From Streptomyces antnestii (GTDB lineage: Bacteria; Actinomycetota; Actinomycetes; Streptomycetales; Streptomycetaceae): a DNA stretch of 64,000 bases. The stretch lies in assembly GCF_004005495.1 (NCBI RefSeq), contig NZ_RZYA01000001.1, positions 620,001 through 684,000 of the forward strand, read 5' to 3'. Numbering within the stretch: the stretch's first letter is position 1; every line of letters starts with the position of its first letter. The notes beneath the pieces were generated by a model, which ran no database searches, was not told where the DNA came from, and was given only the letters and a program-made list of their open reading frames with translations. Position numbers and translations under genes: made by a program. Shown piece after piece: positions 19,475 to 27,920 of the stretch.

Positions 19475-20614
19475 ATGTCCGCCGAACCCACATCCACCAC
19501 CGCCCCCCGTTCCCCCCGCTCCCCTCGCTTCGGGGTATGGCTCGTCGGGGCCCGCGGCTCCGTCGCCACCACCGCGGTCGCGGGCTGCGCCGCCGTCGCC
19601 GCGGGTCTCCATCCGCCGGCCGGCATGGCCACCGAGACCGAACCCTTCGCCGAAGCCGGCCTGCCGGCGTTGTCGTCCCTCGTCTTCGGCGGCCACGACA
19701 CCGTCGACTGCCCGCTCCCCAAACGCGCCGAACACCTCGCCGCCGGAGGCGTCCTGCCGCACGGCCTGCCGTCCGCGGTGCGCGCCGAACTCGCCGCCGC
19801 CGACCGGGAGATACGCCCCGGCGGCCCCCAGCCGGGAGACACCCGCTCCGACGAAGAGCTCATCACCGCGTTCGCCGCCGACCTCCGCGACTTCGCCGGG
19901 CGCGGCGCACTCGCCGGGGTGGTCGTCGTGAACGTGGCGTCCACGGAACCCGCCCCCGAAGGCAGCCGCCTCCCCGCCAGCTCCCTCTACGCGGCGGCGG
20001 CCCTGCGGGCGGGCTGCCCGTACGTCAACTTCACCCCGTCGACCGGTCTCCACCACCCCGCGCTCGCGTCGCTCGCCACTTCCTCCGGCCTGCCTTACGC
20101 CGGCCGCGACGGCAAGACCGGCCAGACGCTCCTGCGGTCCGTGCTCGCGCCGATGTTCCTCCAGCGCTCCCTGTCGGTACGGGCGTGGTCCGGCACCAAC
20201 CTCCTCGGCGGGGGTGACGGCGCCGCCCTCGCCGACCCCGGCGCCGCCGCCGCGAAGAACGCCGGCAAGGAACGCGTCCTTGCCGACGCGCTCGGGGCGG
20301 CGCCCGAGGGCGAGGTCCACATCGACGACGTGCCCGCGCTCGGGGACTGGAAGACGGCCTGGGACCACATCGCCTTCGACGGGTTCCTCGGCTCCCGCAT
20401 GATCCTCCAGACGATCTGGCAGGGCTGCGACTCCGCACTCGCGGCCCCCCTCGTCCTGGACCTGGCCCGCCTCCTCCTGCGCGCCCACGAGAAGGGCGTC
20501 ACCGGCCCGCTCCCGGAACTCGGCTTCTACTTCAAGGACCCCGACGGCGACGCGTCCCCGGCACTCGCCGAGCAGTACGCGGCGCTCGTGGGGTTCGCGG
20601 GACGGCTGCGATGA
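19475..20614 (+). CDS. myo-Inositol-1-phosphate-synthase-like protein of the ebo-type operon
   Basis: 379-residue NAD-binding protein of the MIPS family. The N-terminal GVWLVGARGSVATTA is a Rossmann glycine loop, and GRDGKTGQTLLRSVLAPMF is the hallmark MIPS segment. Bacterial MIPS enzymes turn glucose-6-phosphate into inositol-phosphate. This copy differs from housekeeping Ino1 in many motif positions and in context. AAGGAGG precedes the ATG, and the gene overlaps the prenyltransferase gene by ATGA. It sits where an EboD dehydroquinate-synthase-like gene occurs in other ebo clusters, and both folds do NAD-linked sugar-phosphate cyclisation. Function is inferred from that position. Confidence 0.82.
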   Translation: MSAEPTSTTAPRSPRSPRFGVWLVGARGSVATTAVAGCAAVAAGLHPPAGMATETEPFAEAGLPALSSLVFGGHDTVDCPLPKRAEHLAAGGVLPHGLPSAVRAELAAADREIRPGGPQPGDTRSDEELITAFAADLRDFAGRGALAGVVVVNVASTEPAPEGSRLPASSLYAAAALRAGCPYVNFTPSTGLHHPALASLATSSGLPYAGRDGKTGQTLLRSVLAPMFLQRSLSVRAWSGTNLLGGGDGAALADPGAAAAKNAGKERVLADALGAAPEGEVHIDDVPALGDWKTAWDHIAFDGFLGSRMILQTIWQGCDSALAAPLVLDLARLLLRAHEKGVTGPLPELGFYFKDPDGDASPALAEQYAALVGFAGRLR

Positions 20615-21765
20615 GCGGCCGCACCGGACAGCTGCGCGCCTGGGCCGAACTCCTGCGCCTGCCTGCCCTGTTCACGGTCCCCGGTGACGCGCTCGCGGGC
20701 GCCTCGGCGATGGGCCTGCGCCCTGGCCGCGGCACGCTCCTGGCCGTCGGCTCGTCCCTGTGCCTCTACGAGGCGGGCATGGCCCTCAACGACTGGGCGG
20801 ACCGCGACGAGGACGCCGTGGACCGCCCGCACCGCCCGCTGCCGTCAGGCCGAATCCGCCCCGCAGCGGCCCTGACGGCAGCGGCCGCCTTCACAGCGGC
20901 GGGCCTGACCCTGGCCCACCGAGCGGGCCGCCCGGCATCACTGCTGGCAGGCGCCCTGGCGACAACGGTCTGGTCCTACGACCTGGCCCTGAAACACACC
21001 CCGGCGGGCCCGGCAACGATGGCAACGGCGAGGGGCTTGGACGTCCTGCTGGGAGCGGCGGCCACCGCAACATGCCGCGCGCAGGCGCCCCGCCCGGCAG
21101 CGGCAACACCTGCCTCCCTCCGCTCTGGGCAGGCGCTCCGCACGGCAGCGGCAACACTTGCCTCCCTCCGCTCTGGGCAGGCGTCCCGCACGGCGGCGGC
21201 AACACCTCTCGCCCCTGGCTGTGGGCAGGCGTTCCGCAAGGCGATGGGGGTCCCCCCGCTCGAGCGAAGCCGAGAGTGGGGGAGGGTGGGCACAGCCCCA
21301 CGCGCCGGGCGCCCGTCACACGGCCTGAGGGCAGCACTGCCCGCGGCAGCCACCGTCGCCGCCCACACCCTCGCCGTCACCACGGTGTCCCGCAACGAGA
21401 CACAGGGCGGGAACACCCTCGCGCCCCTGGGAGCACTGGCCGCGACCCTCACGCTGACCCGGTTGACGGCCCGTACCCACAAACTCCCGGCAGGCCGGCG
21501 GGTAGCAGCCGCCCCCGGCCTGCCGGGCTCCGTCACCACGGCCCTGGCCGCGGCCTACGCGGCCGCAACGACCCGCCCCTACCTCCACGCGGCCCTGAAC
21601 CCCTCCCCACCCCTCACCCAACGCGCCGTGGGCGCGGGGATCAAAGCCCTCATCCCCCTCCAGGCCGCGCTGGCCGCCAAGGCCGGCGCCCCCGGAACAG
21701 CCCTGCTCACCGCCGCCCTCGCCCCGCTGGCACAGCGCATCGCACCGAAGGTGAGCGTCACATGA
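20611..21765 (+). CDS. EboC-like UbiA-family prenyltransferase with repeat-derived insertion
   Basis: 384-residue integral membrane protein of the UbiA superfamily. The Asp-rich motif N60-D61-xx-D64 within NDWADRDEDAVDRPHRP and the YDLALKHTPAGPATM/ARGLDVLLGA region match the EboC branch, which lacks a clear second DxxxD motif. Residues about 162-225 are a low-complexity insertion encoded by three 48-bp repeats and a hairpin element. Without it the length would be near the usual 290-310. It starts in an ATGA overlap with the MIPS-like gene and ends in another with the isomerase gene. The lipid or isoprenoid acceptor is unknown. Confidence 0.82.
   Translation: MSGRTGQLRAWAELLRLPALFTVPGDALAGASAMGLRPGRGTLLAVGSSLCLYEAGMALNDWADRDEDAVDRPHRPLPSGRIRPAAALTAAAAFTAAGLTLAHRAGRPASLLAGALATTVWSYDLALKHTPAGPATMATARGLDVLLGAAATATCRAQAPRPAAATPASLRSGQALRTAAATLASLRSGQASRTAAATPLAPGCGQAFRKAMGVPPLERSREWGRVGTAPRAGRPSHGLRAALPAAATVAAHTLAVTTVSRNETQGGNTLAPLGALAATLTLTRLTARTHKLPAGRRVAAAPGLPGSVTTALAAAYAAATTRPYLHAALNPSPPLTQRAVGAGIKALIPLQAALAAKAGAPGTALLTAALAPLAQRIAPKVSVT
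21096..21239. repeat. Three tandem 48-bp repeats inside the eboC-like gene
   Basis: Units are 21096-21143, 21144-21191 and 21192-21239. The first two are almost identical and the third has diverged. Each encodes 16 residues (AATLASLRSGQASRT type) in the gene's frame. Their core CTCCGCTCTGGGCAGGCGT sits in the loop between predicted membrane helices. Confidence 0.85.
21251..21283. repeat. Hairpin repeat element of Streptomyces intergenic type inside eboC-like gene
   Basis: TCCCCC pairs with GGGGGA and CTCG with CGAG around the loop AGCGAAGC. From memory, the sequence CGCTCGAGCGAAGCCGAGAG is a very frequent intergenic element in Streptomyces. Here it is translated in frame (PPLERSREWGR) just after the 48-bp repeats. 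Confidence 0.75.
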
Positions 21766-22613
21766 CCCTCCGCTGGGGATACGGCACCAACGGCCTCACC
21801 GACCTCCGCCTCGCGGACGCCCTCGCCCTCCTCGCCGACCTGGGCTACGACGGCGTGGGCCTGACACTCGACCACATGCACCTGGACCCCCTCGCCCCCG
21901 ACCTCCCCGCCCGCACCGGCCAGGTGGCCCGCGCCCTGGACCGGCACGGCCTGACCGTCACCGTCGAGACCGGCGCCCGCTACGTGCTCGACCCGCGCCG
22001 CAAGCACGGCCCCTCCCTCCTCGACCCCGACCCGGACGCCCGCGCCGCCCGCACCCGGCTCCTCATCAGGGCGGTCCAGGTCGCCGCGGACCTGGGCGCC
22101 CACGCCGTGCACTGCTTCAGCGGCATCACCCCCGACGCCACGGACGACGGCACGGCGTGGAAGCGTCTCGCGGACGCGCTCGCGCCCGTCCTCGACGCGG
22201 CCACCGACGCCGGGATCCCCCTGGCCATCGAGCCCGAGCCCGGCCATCTCCTGGCGACGCTCGCCGACTTCCACTACCTCCGTCAGGAGTTCGGCGGACC
22301 CGACGCCCTGGGTGTGACCCTGGACATCGGCCACTGCCAGTGCCTGGAACCCGTACCGCCCGCGGACTGCGTGCGTGAGGCCGCGCCCTGGCTGAAGCAC
22401 GTACAGATCGAGGACATGCGGCGCGGTGTCCACGAGCACCTCCCGTTCGGCGACGGCGAGATCGACTTCCCGCCGGTCCTCGCAGCCCTCGAAGCGACCG
22501 GCTACCAGGGCCTGGCCGTCGTGGAGCTGCCCCGCCACTCCCACGCCGGCCCGCAACTCGCCGAGGACTCCCTGCGTTTCCTGCGCGCCACCGCCGAAGG
22601 AGGCACCCCATGA
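21762..22613 (+). CDS. Sugar phosphate isomerase/epimerase of the ebo-type operon
   Basis: 283-residue xylose-isomerase-like TIM barrel. Metal-binding Glu/Asp/His residues are visible in PLAIEPEPGHLL, VTLDIGHCQCLE, KHVQIEDM and LAVVELPRHSH. It overlaps the prenyltransferase stop by ATGA and is overlapped in the same way by the eboA-like gene, so it belongs to the operon core. Cyanobacterial ebo clusters have only one such barrel (EboE), so this is an extra member in the actinobacterial version. Substrate unknown. Confidence 0.85.
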   Translation: MTLRWGYGTNGLTDLRLADALALLADLGYDGVGLTLDHMHLDPLAPDLPARTGQVARALDRHGLTVTVETGARYVLDPRRKHGPSLLDPDPDARAARTRLLIRAVQVAADLGAHAVHCFSGITPDATDDGTAWKRLADALAPVLDAATDAGIPLAIEPEPGHLLATLADFHYLRQEFGGPDALGVTLDIGHCQCLEPVPPADCVREAAPWLKHVQIEDMRRGVHEHLPFGDGEIDFPPVLAALEATGYQGLAVVELPRHSHAGPQLAEDSLRFLRATAEGGTP

Positions 22614-23248
22614 CCGGCACACCCCCCGGCATCGGAGCCCTCCGCGCCCGCACCGAGGCCGCCCTCGGCGAAGCCGCCCGCGCCTGGCTCGACAAGGCCG
22701 CGACGGAGGCCGCGTCAGGTGACACCGGCAACCAACAGACTCCCGCCCCCTGGGAGTTGCGGTTCGCCGAGGCCGGCCGCCGCTGCGGCACCGAGCACGC
22801 GGACGACGCCCGGATCGTCCTCCTGCACGCCGCCCGCGCCGACACCCCCACCCTCACCCGCCTCTACGAACAGGGCGCCGCCGCCGAACGCCGCGCCGTC
22901 CTCGCCGCCCTTCCCCACCTCGTCCCCGGCCCCGACGCGCTGCCCCTCGTCGAGGACGCGCTGCGCACGAACGACACCCGGCTCGTGGCCGCCGCCGTGG
23001 GCCCGTACGCCGCCGAACACCTCCCCCCGCACCACTGGCGGCACGCAGTACTGAAGTGTCTGTTCACCGGGGTGCCCGTGGACGCCGTCGCCGGGCTCGC
23101 CGCCCGCGCCCGCGGTGACGCCGAACTCGCCCGCATGCTCGGCGACTACGCGCACGAGCGCACCGCCGCGGGCCGCGCCGTCCCCGACGACCTGCGCCGC
23201 GTGCTGGCCCTGACCACGCCGCCCAACCCCGAGGCCGAGGAGTCCTGA
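22610..23248 (+). CDS. eboA: EboA domain-containing protein
   Basis: 212 residues, helix-rich and without signal peptide or membrane segment. The C-terminal half carries the EboA-type pattern: VAAAVGPYAAEHLPPHHWRHAVLKCLFTG, then ARARGDAELARMLGDYAHERTAAGR. The middle resembles HEAT-like helical pairs (RRAVLAALPHLVPG). Its activity is unknown. In Nostoc the ebo genes are needed for export of a scytonemin precursor. ATGA overlap upstream and TGATG overlap downstream show tight coupling. Confidence 0.78.
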   Translation: MTGTPPGIGALRARTEAALGEAARAWLDKAATEAASGDTGNQQTPAPWELRFAEAGRRCGTEHADDARIVLLHAARADTPTLTRLYEQGAAAERRAVLAALPHLVPGPDALPLVEDALRTNDTRLVAAAVGPYAAEHLPPHHWRHAVLKCLFTGVPVDAVAGLAARARGDAELARMLGDYAHERTAAGRAVPDDLRRVLALTTPPNPEAEES

Positions 23249-24096
23249 TGCGCATCTTCGACCCGCACATCCACATGACGTCGCGCACCACCGACGACTA
23301 CGAGGCCATGTACGCCGCGGGCGTCAGGGCGATCGTCGAGCCGTCCTTCTGGCTCGGCCAGCCCCGTACCTCGCCCGCCTCGTTCTTCGACTACTTCGAC
23401 GCGCTCCTCGGCTGGGAGCCGTTCCGCGCCGCGCAGTACGGGATCGCCCACCACTGCACGCTCGCCCTCAACCCCAAAGAGGCGAACGACCCGCGCTGCA
23501 CCCCCGTCCTCGACGCGCTGCCCCGCTACCTCGTCAAGGACAACGTCGTCGCCGTCGGCGAGATCGGCTACGACTCCATGACCCCCGCCGAGGACACCGC
23601 GCTCGCCGCCCAGCTCCAGCTCGCCGCCACCCACGAACTCCCCGCGCTCGTCCACACCCCGCACCGCGACAAGCTCGCCGGACTGCACCGCACCCTCGAC
23701 GTCGTACGCGAGTCGGACCTGCCGCTCGACCACGTCCTGATCGACCACCTGAACGAGACCACGGTGAAGGCGGCCAAGGACGCGGGCTGCTGGCTCGGCT
23801 TCTCCGTCTACCCCGACACCAAGATGGACGAGGAGCGCATGGTCGCGATCCTCAGCGAGTACGGGCCGGAACAGGTCCTCGTCAACTCGGCCGCCGACTG
23901 GGGCAGGAGCGACCCCCTCAAGACCCGCAAGGTCGCCGACGCCATGCTGAAGGCCGGCTTCACCGAGGACGACGTCGACCGGGTCCTGTGGCGCAACCCC
24001 GTCGCGTTCTACGGCCTCAGCGGCCGCCTCGTCCTCGACGTCCCCGGCACCGACGCCACGCACGAGGGCAACTCCATCCTGCGCGGCGGGGCGTGA
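23248..24096 (+). CDS. EboB-like TatD family metal hydrolase
   Basis: 282-residue TatD-type TIM-barrel metal-dependent hydrolase. Metal ligands include H7-x-H9 (DPHIHM), Glu in VAVGEIGYD, His in LVHTPHRDK, His in LIDHLNETT and Asp in VNSAADWG. The start overlaps the eboA stop by one base (TGATG) after GAGGAG. The size and the DPHIHMTSRTTDDYEAM start fit the EboB branch rather than housekeeping TatD nucleases. The substrate is unknown; a phosphoester or carboxyl-ester in the ebo product is plausible. Confidence 0.84.
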   Translation: MRIFDPHIHMTSRTTDDYEAMYAAGVRAIVEPSFWLGQPRTSPASFFDYFDALLGWEPFRAAQYGIAHHCTLALNPKEANDPRCTPVLDALPRYLVKDNVVAVGEIGYDSMTPAEDTALAAQLQLAATHELPALVHTPHRDKLAGLHRTLDVVRESDLPLDHVLIDHLNETTVKAAKDAGCWLGFSVYPDTKMDEERMVAILSEYGPEQVLVNSAADWGRSDPLKTRKVADAMLKAGFTEDDVDRVLWRNPVAFYGLSGRLVLDVPGTDATHEGNSILRGGA

Positions 24097-24099
24097 GCG

Positions 24100-25269
24100 A
24101 TGCGCTTCCGGCACCCCGACGGTTCCACCGTCCACCTCGCGTACTGCACCAACGTCCACCCCGCAGAGACCCTCGACGGCGTGCTCGCCCAGCTGCGCGA
24201 CCACTGCGAACCCGTCCGCAAACGCCTCGGCCGCGACCGGCTCGGCATCGGCCTGTGGCTCGCCAAGGACGCCGCGCGCGCCCTCGTCACCGACCCGGTC
24301 GCCCTGCGCGGCCTGCGCACCGAACTCGACCGCCGAGGCCTCGAAGTCGTCACCCTCAACGGCTTCCCGTACGAGGGATTCGGCGCCGACGAGGTCAAGT
24401 ACCGTGTGTACAAGCCGGATTGGGCCGACCCGGAGCGCCTCGCGCACACCGCGGACCTGGCCCGCCTGCTCGCCGCGCTGCTGCCCTCCGACATCACCGA
24501 AGGCACCATCTCCACGCTGCCCCTCGCCTGGCGCACCGGCTACGACCCGGCGCGCCGGGACCTCGCCCACGCCGCGCTCGTCACCCTCGCCGAACGCCTC
24601 GACGCCCTGGAGGAGCTGACCGGGCGCTCCGTCCGCGTCGGGCTCGAACCCGAGCCGGGCTGCACCGTCGAGACGACCGGCGACGCCATCGCCCCGCTCA
24701 CGGCCGTGGCCCGCGACCGCATCGGCGTGTGCGTCGACACCTGCCACCTCGCCACCTCCTTCGAGGACCCGGCCACCGCGCTCAACGCCCTCGCCGCCGC
24801 CGGCATCCCCGTCGTCAAGTCCCAGCTCTCCGCCGCCCTGCACGCCGAACACCCCGAGCTGCCCGAGGTCCGCGCCGCCCTCGCCGCGTTCGACGAGCCC
24901 CGCTTCCTGCACCAGACCCGCACCCTCACCCCCGAAGGGCTGCGCGGCACCGACGACCTGGGCGAGGCCCTCGCGGGCGGCGCGCTCCCCGACACCGCGC
25001 CCTGGCGCGCCCACTTCCACGTACCCCTGCACGCCGCGCCCGCCACGCCCCTCACCTCCACGCTCCCCGTGCTCCAGGACACGCTCACCCGCCTCGTCGG
25101 CGGCGCGCACCCGCTCACCCGGCATCTGGAGGTCGAGACCTACACCTGGCAGGCGCTGCCGCCCGAGCTGCGCCCCCGCGCCCGCACCCAGCTCGCCGAC
25201 GGCATCGCCGCCGAACTCACCCTCGCCCGCGACCTCCTGACGGACCTCGGCCTGAAGGAACTCCCATGA
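24100..25269 (+). CDS. eboE: EboE-like metabolite traffic protein (TIM barrel)
   Basis: 389 residues, xylose-isomerase-like TIM barrel with the long form and C-terminal extension typical of EboE. Distinctive segments are LAYCTNVHPAETLDGVLAQL near the N-terminus, VVTLNGFPYEGFG, VGLEPEPGCTVETTGDAI, IGVCVDTCHLATSFEDP and HLEVETYTWQALPPELR near the C-terminus. It starts 3 bp after the TatD-like gene and overlaps the next gene by ATGA. Its biochemical activity is not established in any organism I know. Confidence 0.85.
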   Translation: MRFRHPDGSTVHLAYCTNVHPAETLDGVLAQLRDHCEPVRKRLGRDRLGIGLWLAKDAARALVTDPVALRGLRTELDRRGLEVVTLNGFPYEGFGADEVKYRVYKPDWADPERLAHTADLARLLAALLPSDITEGTISTLPLAWRTGYDPARRDLAHAALVTLAERLDALEELTGRSVRVGLEPEPGCTVETTGDAIAPLTAVARDRIGVCVDTCHLATSFEDPATALNALAAAGIPVVKSQLSAALHAEHPELPEVRAALAAFDEPRFLHQTRTLTPEGLRGTDDLGEALAGGALPDTAPWRAHFHVPLHAAPATPLTSTLPVLQDTLTRLVGGAHPLTRHLEVETYTWQALPPELRPRARTQLADGIAAELTLARDLLTDLGLKELP

Positions 25270-26672
25270 CCAGCAAGCAGCTTGAGGAACCCCGCCCCCG
25301 CCCCCTCCTCGTCCTTGACGTCGTAGGGCTCACCCCGCGCCTCCTCGACCACATGCCCCACCTCAAGGCCCTCGGCCGGTCCGGCTCCCAGGCACACCTC
25401 GGCACCGTCCTGCCCGCCGTCACCTGCGCCGCCCAGTCGACCTTCCTCACCGGCACCATGCCGTCCGAACACGGCATCGTCGCCAACGGCTGGTACTTCC
25501 GCGAGCTGGGCGACGTACTCCTGTGGCGCCAGCACAACGGCCTCGTCGCCGGCGACAAGCTCTGGGACGCGGCCCGCCGCAGCCACCCCGGGTACACCGT
25601 CGCCAACATCTGCTGGTGGTACGCCATGGGAGCCGACACCGACATCACCGTGACACCCCGGCCCGTCTACTACGCGGACGGCCGCAAGGAACCCGACTGC
25701 TACACCCGGCCGCCCGCCCTGCACGACGAACTCACCGACAAGCTCGGCACGTTCCCCCTGTTCCACTTCTGGGGACCCGGCGCCGACCTCGTCTCCAGCC
25801 GGTGGATCATCGACGCCACCCGCCACATCATCGCCACCCGCCAGGTCGACCTCGCGCTCGCCTACGTCCCCCACCTCGACTACGACCTCCAGCGCTTCGG
25901 CCCCGACGACCCCCGCTCCCACCGCGCCGCCGCCGAGCTCGACACGGCGCTCGCCCCGCTCCTCGACGACGCGCGGGCCGAGGGCCGCACCGTCGTCGTG
26001 CTCTCCGAGTACGGCATCACCCGCGTGGAGCGGCCCGTCGACATCAACCGCGTCCTGCGCCGGGCCGGGCTCCTCGAAGTGCACACGCAGGACGGCATGG
26101 AGTACCTCGACCCGATGACGTCCCGGGCATTCGCGGTCGCCGACCACCAGATCGCCCACGTCTACGTGCGACGGCCCGAAGACCTCGACACGGTCCGCGA
26201 GGCGCTCAAGGACGTGCCCGGGATCGAGCAACTCCTCGACGACGAGGGCAAGAAGGCCCACCATCTCGACCACCCGCGCTCCGGGGAACTCGTCGCGATC
26301 GCGGAGCCCGACGCCTGGTTCACGTACTACTACTGGCTCGACGACGACCGCGCGCCCGACTTCGCGCAGCTCGTCGAGATCCACCGCAAGCCCGGCTACG
26401 ACCCCGTCGAGCTGTTCATGGACCCCCAGGACCCCTATGTGCGGGTGAAGGCCGCCGGCGCCCTGGCCCGCAAGAAGCTCGGCATGCGCTACCGCATGGC
26501 GGTCGTGCCCCTGGATCCCGCACCGATCCGCGGCAGCCACGGCCGCCTCCCCATGAGCGACGACAGCCCCGACGGTCCGCTCATCCTCTGCTCCACCCCC
26601 CGCGCCGTCACCGGCCGTGTCGCGGCCACCGACGTGAAATCGCTGTTGCTCGACCTGGCCGGCCTCGGATGA
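25266..26672 (+). CDS. EboF-like alkaline-phosphatase-superfamily phosphodiesterase
   Basis: 468-residue type I phosphodiesterase/nucleotide pyrophosphatase family protein. Metal and nucleophile sites are D18 (LLVLDVVG), T53 (LPAVTCAAQSTFLTG), Asp/His in VPHLDYDLQRF and His in VADHQIAHVYV. The usual SDHG metal motif reads SEYG here, so one metal ligand is conservatively changed. No signal peptide is visible. The ATG at 25266 overlaps the eboE stop. Members remove phosphate from activated lipids or sugars, and the natural substrate is unknown. Confidence 0.84.
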   Translation: MTSKQLEEPRPRPLLVLDVVGLTPRLLDHMPHLKALGRSGSQAHLGTVLPAVTCAAQSTFLTGTMPSEHGIVANGWYFRELGDVLLWRQHNGLVAGDKLWDAARRSHPGYTVANICWWYAMGADTDITVTPRPVYYADGRKEPDCYTRPPALHDELTDKLGTFPLFHFWGPGADLVSSRWIIDATRHIIATRQVDLALAYVPHLDYDLQRFGPDDPRSHRAAAELDTALAPLLDDARAEGRTVVVLSEYGITRVERPVDINRVLRRAGLLEVHTQDGMEYLDPMTSRAFAVADHQIAHVYVRRPEDLDTVREALKDVPGIEQLLDDEGKKAHHLDHPRSGELVAIAEPDAWFTYYYWLDDDRAPDFAQLVEIHRKPGYDPVELFMDPQDPYVRVKAAGALARKKLGMRYRMAVVPLDPAPIRGSHGRLPMSDDSPDGPLILCSTPRAVTGRVAATDVKSLLLDLAGLG

Positions 26673-27859
26673 GGCCCACTGTGAGAAAGAGAGACACCGT
26701 GACCGCGTTCAACGACGCATCAGGAACCGGATCCGGCGACGCCCTGCGCCGCACCCTCGGCGTCAGCCGCCGCCGCTTCCTGAGCACCTGCACCGCCGCC
26801 GCGACCGCCGCCGTCGCCGCCCCCGTCTTCGGCGCCTCACCCGCCCTCGCCCAGACCGCGCCCGCCGGGAGCGACCGGGGCGAAGGTCTCGCCCTCGTCC
26901 CGTCGGACAAGCGCGGCATCATCCTCTACACCGTGCGCGACGCCACCGGCAGAGACCCGCTCTCCTCGAACCTGCCCTCCGGCTTCCGCGAGGTCTTCAA
27001 GGAGCTGGCCCGCTACGGCTACCGGCAGGTCGAGTTCGCCGGCTACGGCCAGCACGCCAACGCACCCGGCGGCGCGAGCCTGGAGTCCGTCGAGGGCGCG
27101 AAGCTGCTGCGCTCCTGGCTCGACGAGTACGGCCTGCGCGCCCAGGGCAACCACGGCTTCATCCCGGGCTCGTGGCCTCTCAGCCCGGCCGACCTCGACA
27201 CGTTCAAGAAGCACCTGGAGATAGCCAACATCCTCGGCATGGACCACATGGGCACCGGCGGCGACCCCACCGGCAGCGCCTACCGGTCCGACTGGGACAC
27301 CGCCGCCGACAAGTGGAACACCCTCGGCGGCATCGCCGACAAGGCGGGTATCAAGCTCTACACGCACAACCACGACGCGGCGTACGGGTTCCTGCTCGAC
27401 GGCGGCCCCCTCGACGCGCAGGGCCGCCCGACCCGCAGCTCCGGCATCCGCAAGCTGGAGTACTTCCTGTCGGTCACCGACCCGAAGACGGTCTGGCTGG
27501 AGATGGACATCTTCTGGGCACACGTGGCCCAGTACAAGTTCCACACCTACACCGCCCACGACGGCTCCGCGCAGGAGAACGTCTTCGACCCGGCGGCCCT
27601 CGTGCGCGCCCACAACAAGCGCTACCCGCTGTTCCACGCCAAGGACGGCACGGTCAACACGACGAACGGCATGGGCTACGACATGGTGCCGTTCGGCGAG
27701 GGCGTCATCGACTACCGGACCTTCTTCAGCCGCGTCGGGGCGAAGAACTACCACAACCCGATGGTCGAGCAGGACAACGCCCCCAGCTCCACCGACCTCG
27801 GCCAGTCCCTGAAGTACGCGAGGGTCGGCTACGACAACATGGCGGCGTTGCGCGAGTAG
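26669..27859 (+). CDS. Tat-exported sugar phosphate isomerase/epimerase-like protein
   Basis: 396 residues from an ATG in ATGA overlap with the EboF-like gene; GTG 26681 and GTG 26699 are alternatives, the last having a weak purine-rich site. A twin-arginine signal, SRRRFLSTCTAAATAAVAAP ending near ALAQT, directs export. The mature part is a xylose-isomerase-like TIM barrel (IILYTVRDATG, GIKLYTHNHDAAYGF, WLEMDIFWAH, LFHAKDGT). It is the operon's last gene. Secretion suggests that part of the pathway acts outside the membrane. A strong hairpin follows. Confidence 0.86.
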   Translation: MRPTVRKRDTVTAFNDASGTGSGDALRRTLGVSRRRFLSTCTAAATAAVAAPVFGASPALAQTAPAGSDRGEGLALVPSDKRGIILYTVRDATGRDPLSSNLPSGFREVFKELARYGYRQVEFAGYGQHANAPGGASLESVEGAKLLRSWLDEYGLRAQGNHGFIPGSWPLSPADLDTFKKHLEIANILGMDHMGTGGDPTGSAYRSDWDTAADKWNTLGGIADKAGIKLYTHNHDAAYGFLLDGGPLDAQGRPTRSSGIRKLEYFLSVTDPKTVWLEMDIFWAHVAQYKFHTYTAHDGSAQENVFDPAALVRAHNKRYPLFHAKDGTVNTTNGMGYDMVPFGEGVIDYRTFFSRVGAKNYHNPMVEQDNAPSSTDLGQSLKYARVGYDNMAALRE

Positions 27860-27870
27860 CGCCGGACACC

Positions 27871-27908
27871 GTGAGAGGGGCCCGGCCACCTGGCCGGGCC
27901 CCTCTCAC
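27871..27908. terminator. Bidirectional terminator between convergent ebo-type and oxlT-like operons
   Basis: Perfect 18-bp stem GTGAGAGGGGCCCGGCCA with its complement around a two-base loop. It lies 11 bp after one stop codon and 12 bp from the facing stop codon. Confidence 0.9.
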
Positions 27909-27920
27909 GTGGTGATGCGG

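Noticed and set aside
18107..20488. 793-residue open frame on the minus strand
   Set aside because: It spans antisense to two well-supported genes (ThuA-DUF1080 and MIPS-like) and shows no family motif.
19475..20614. Housekeeping inositol-1-phosphate synthase (ino1)
   Set aside because: The family fits, but the gene is locked in an ebo-type operon and differs in motif positions; naming it ino1 would claim a role the context does not support.
23146..25125. 659-residue open frame on the minus strand
   Set aside because: Antisense to eboB and eboE homologues, without domains or a ribosome site.
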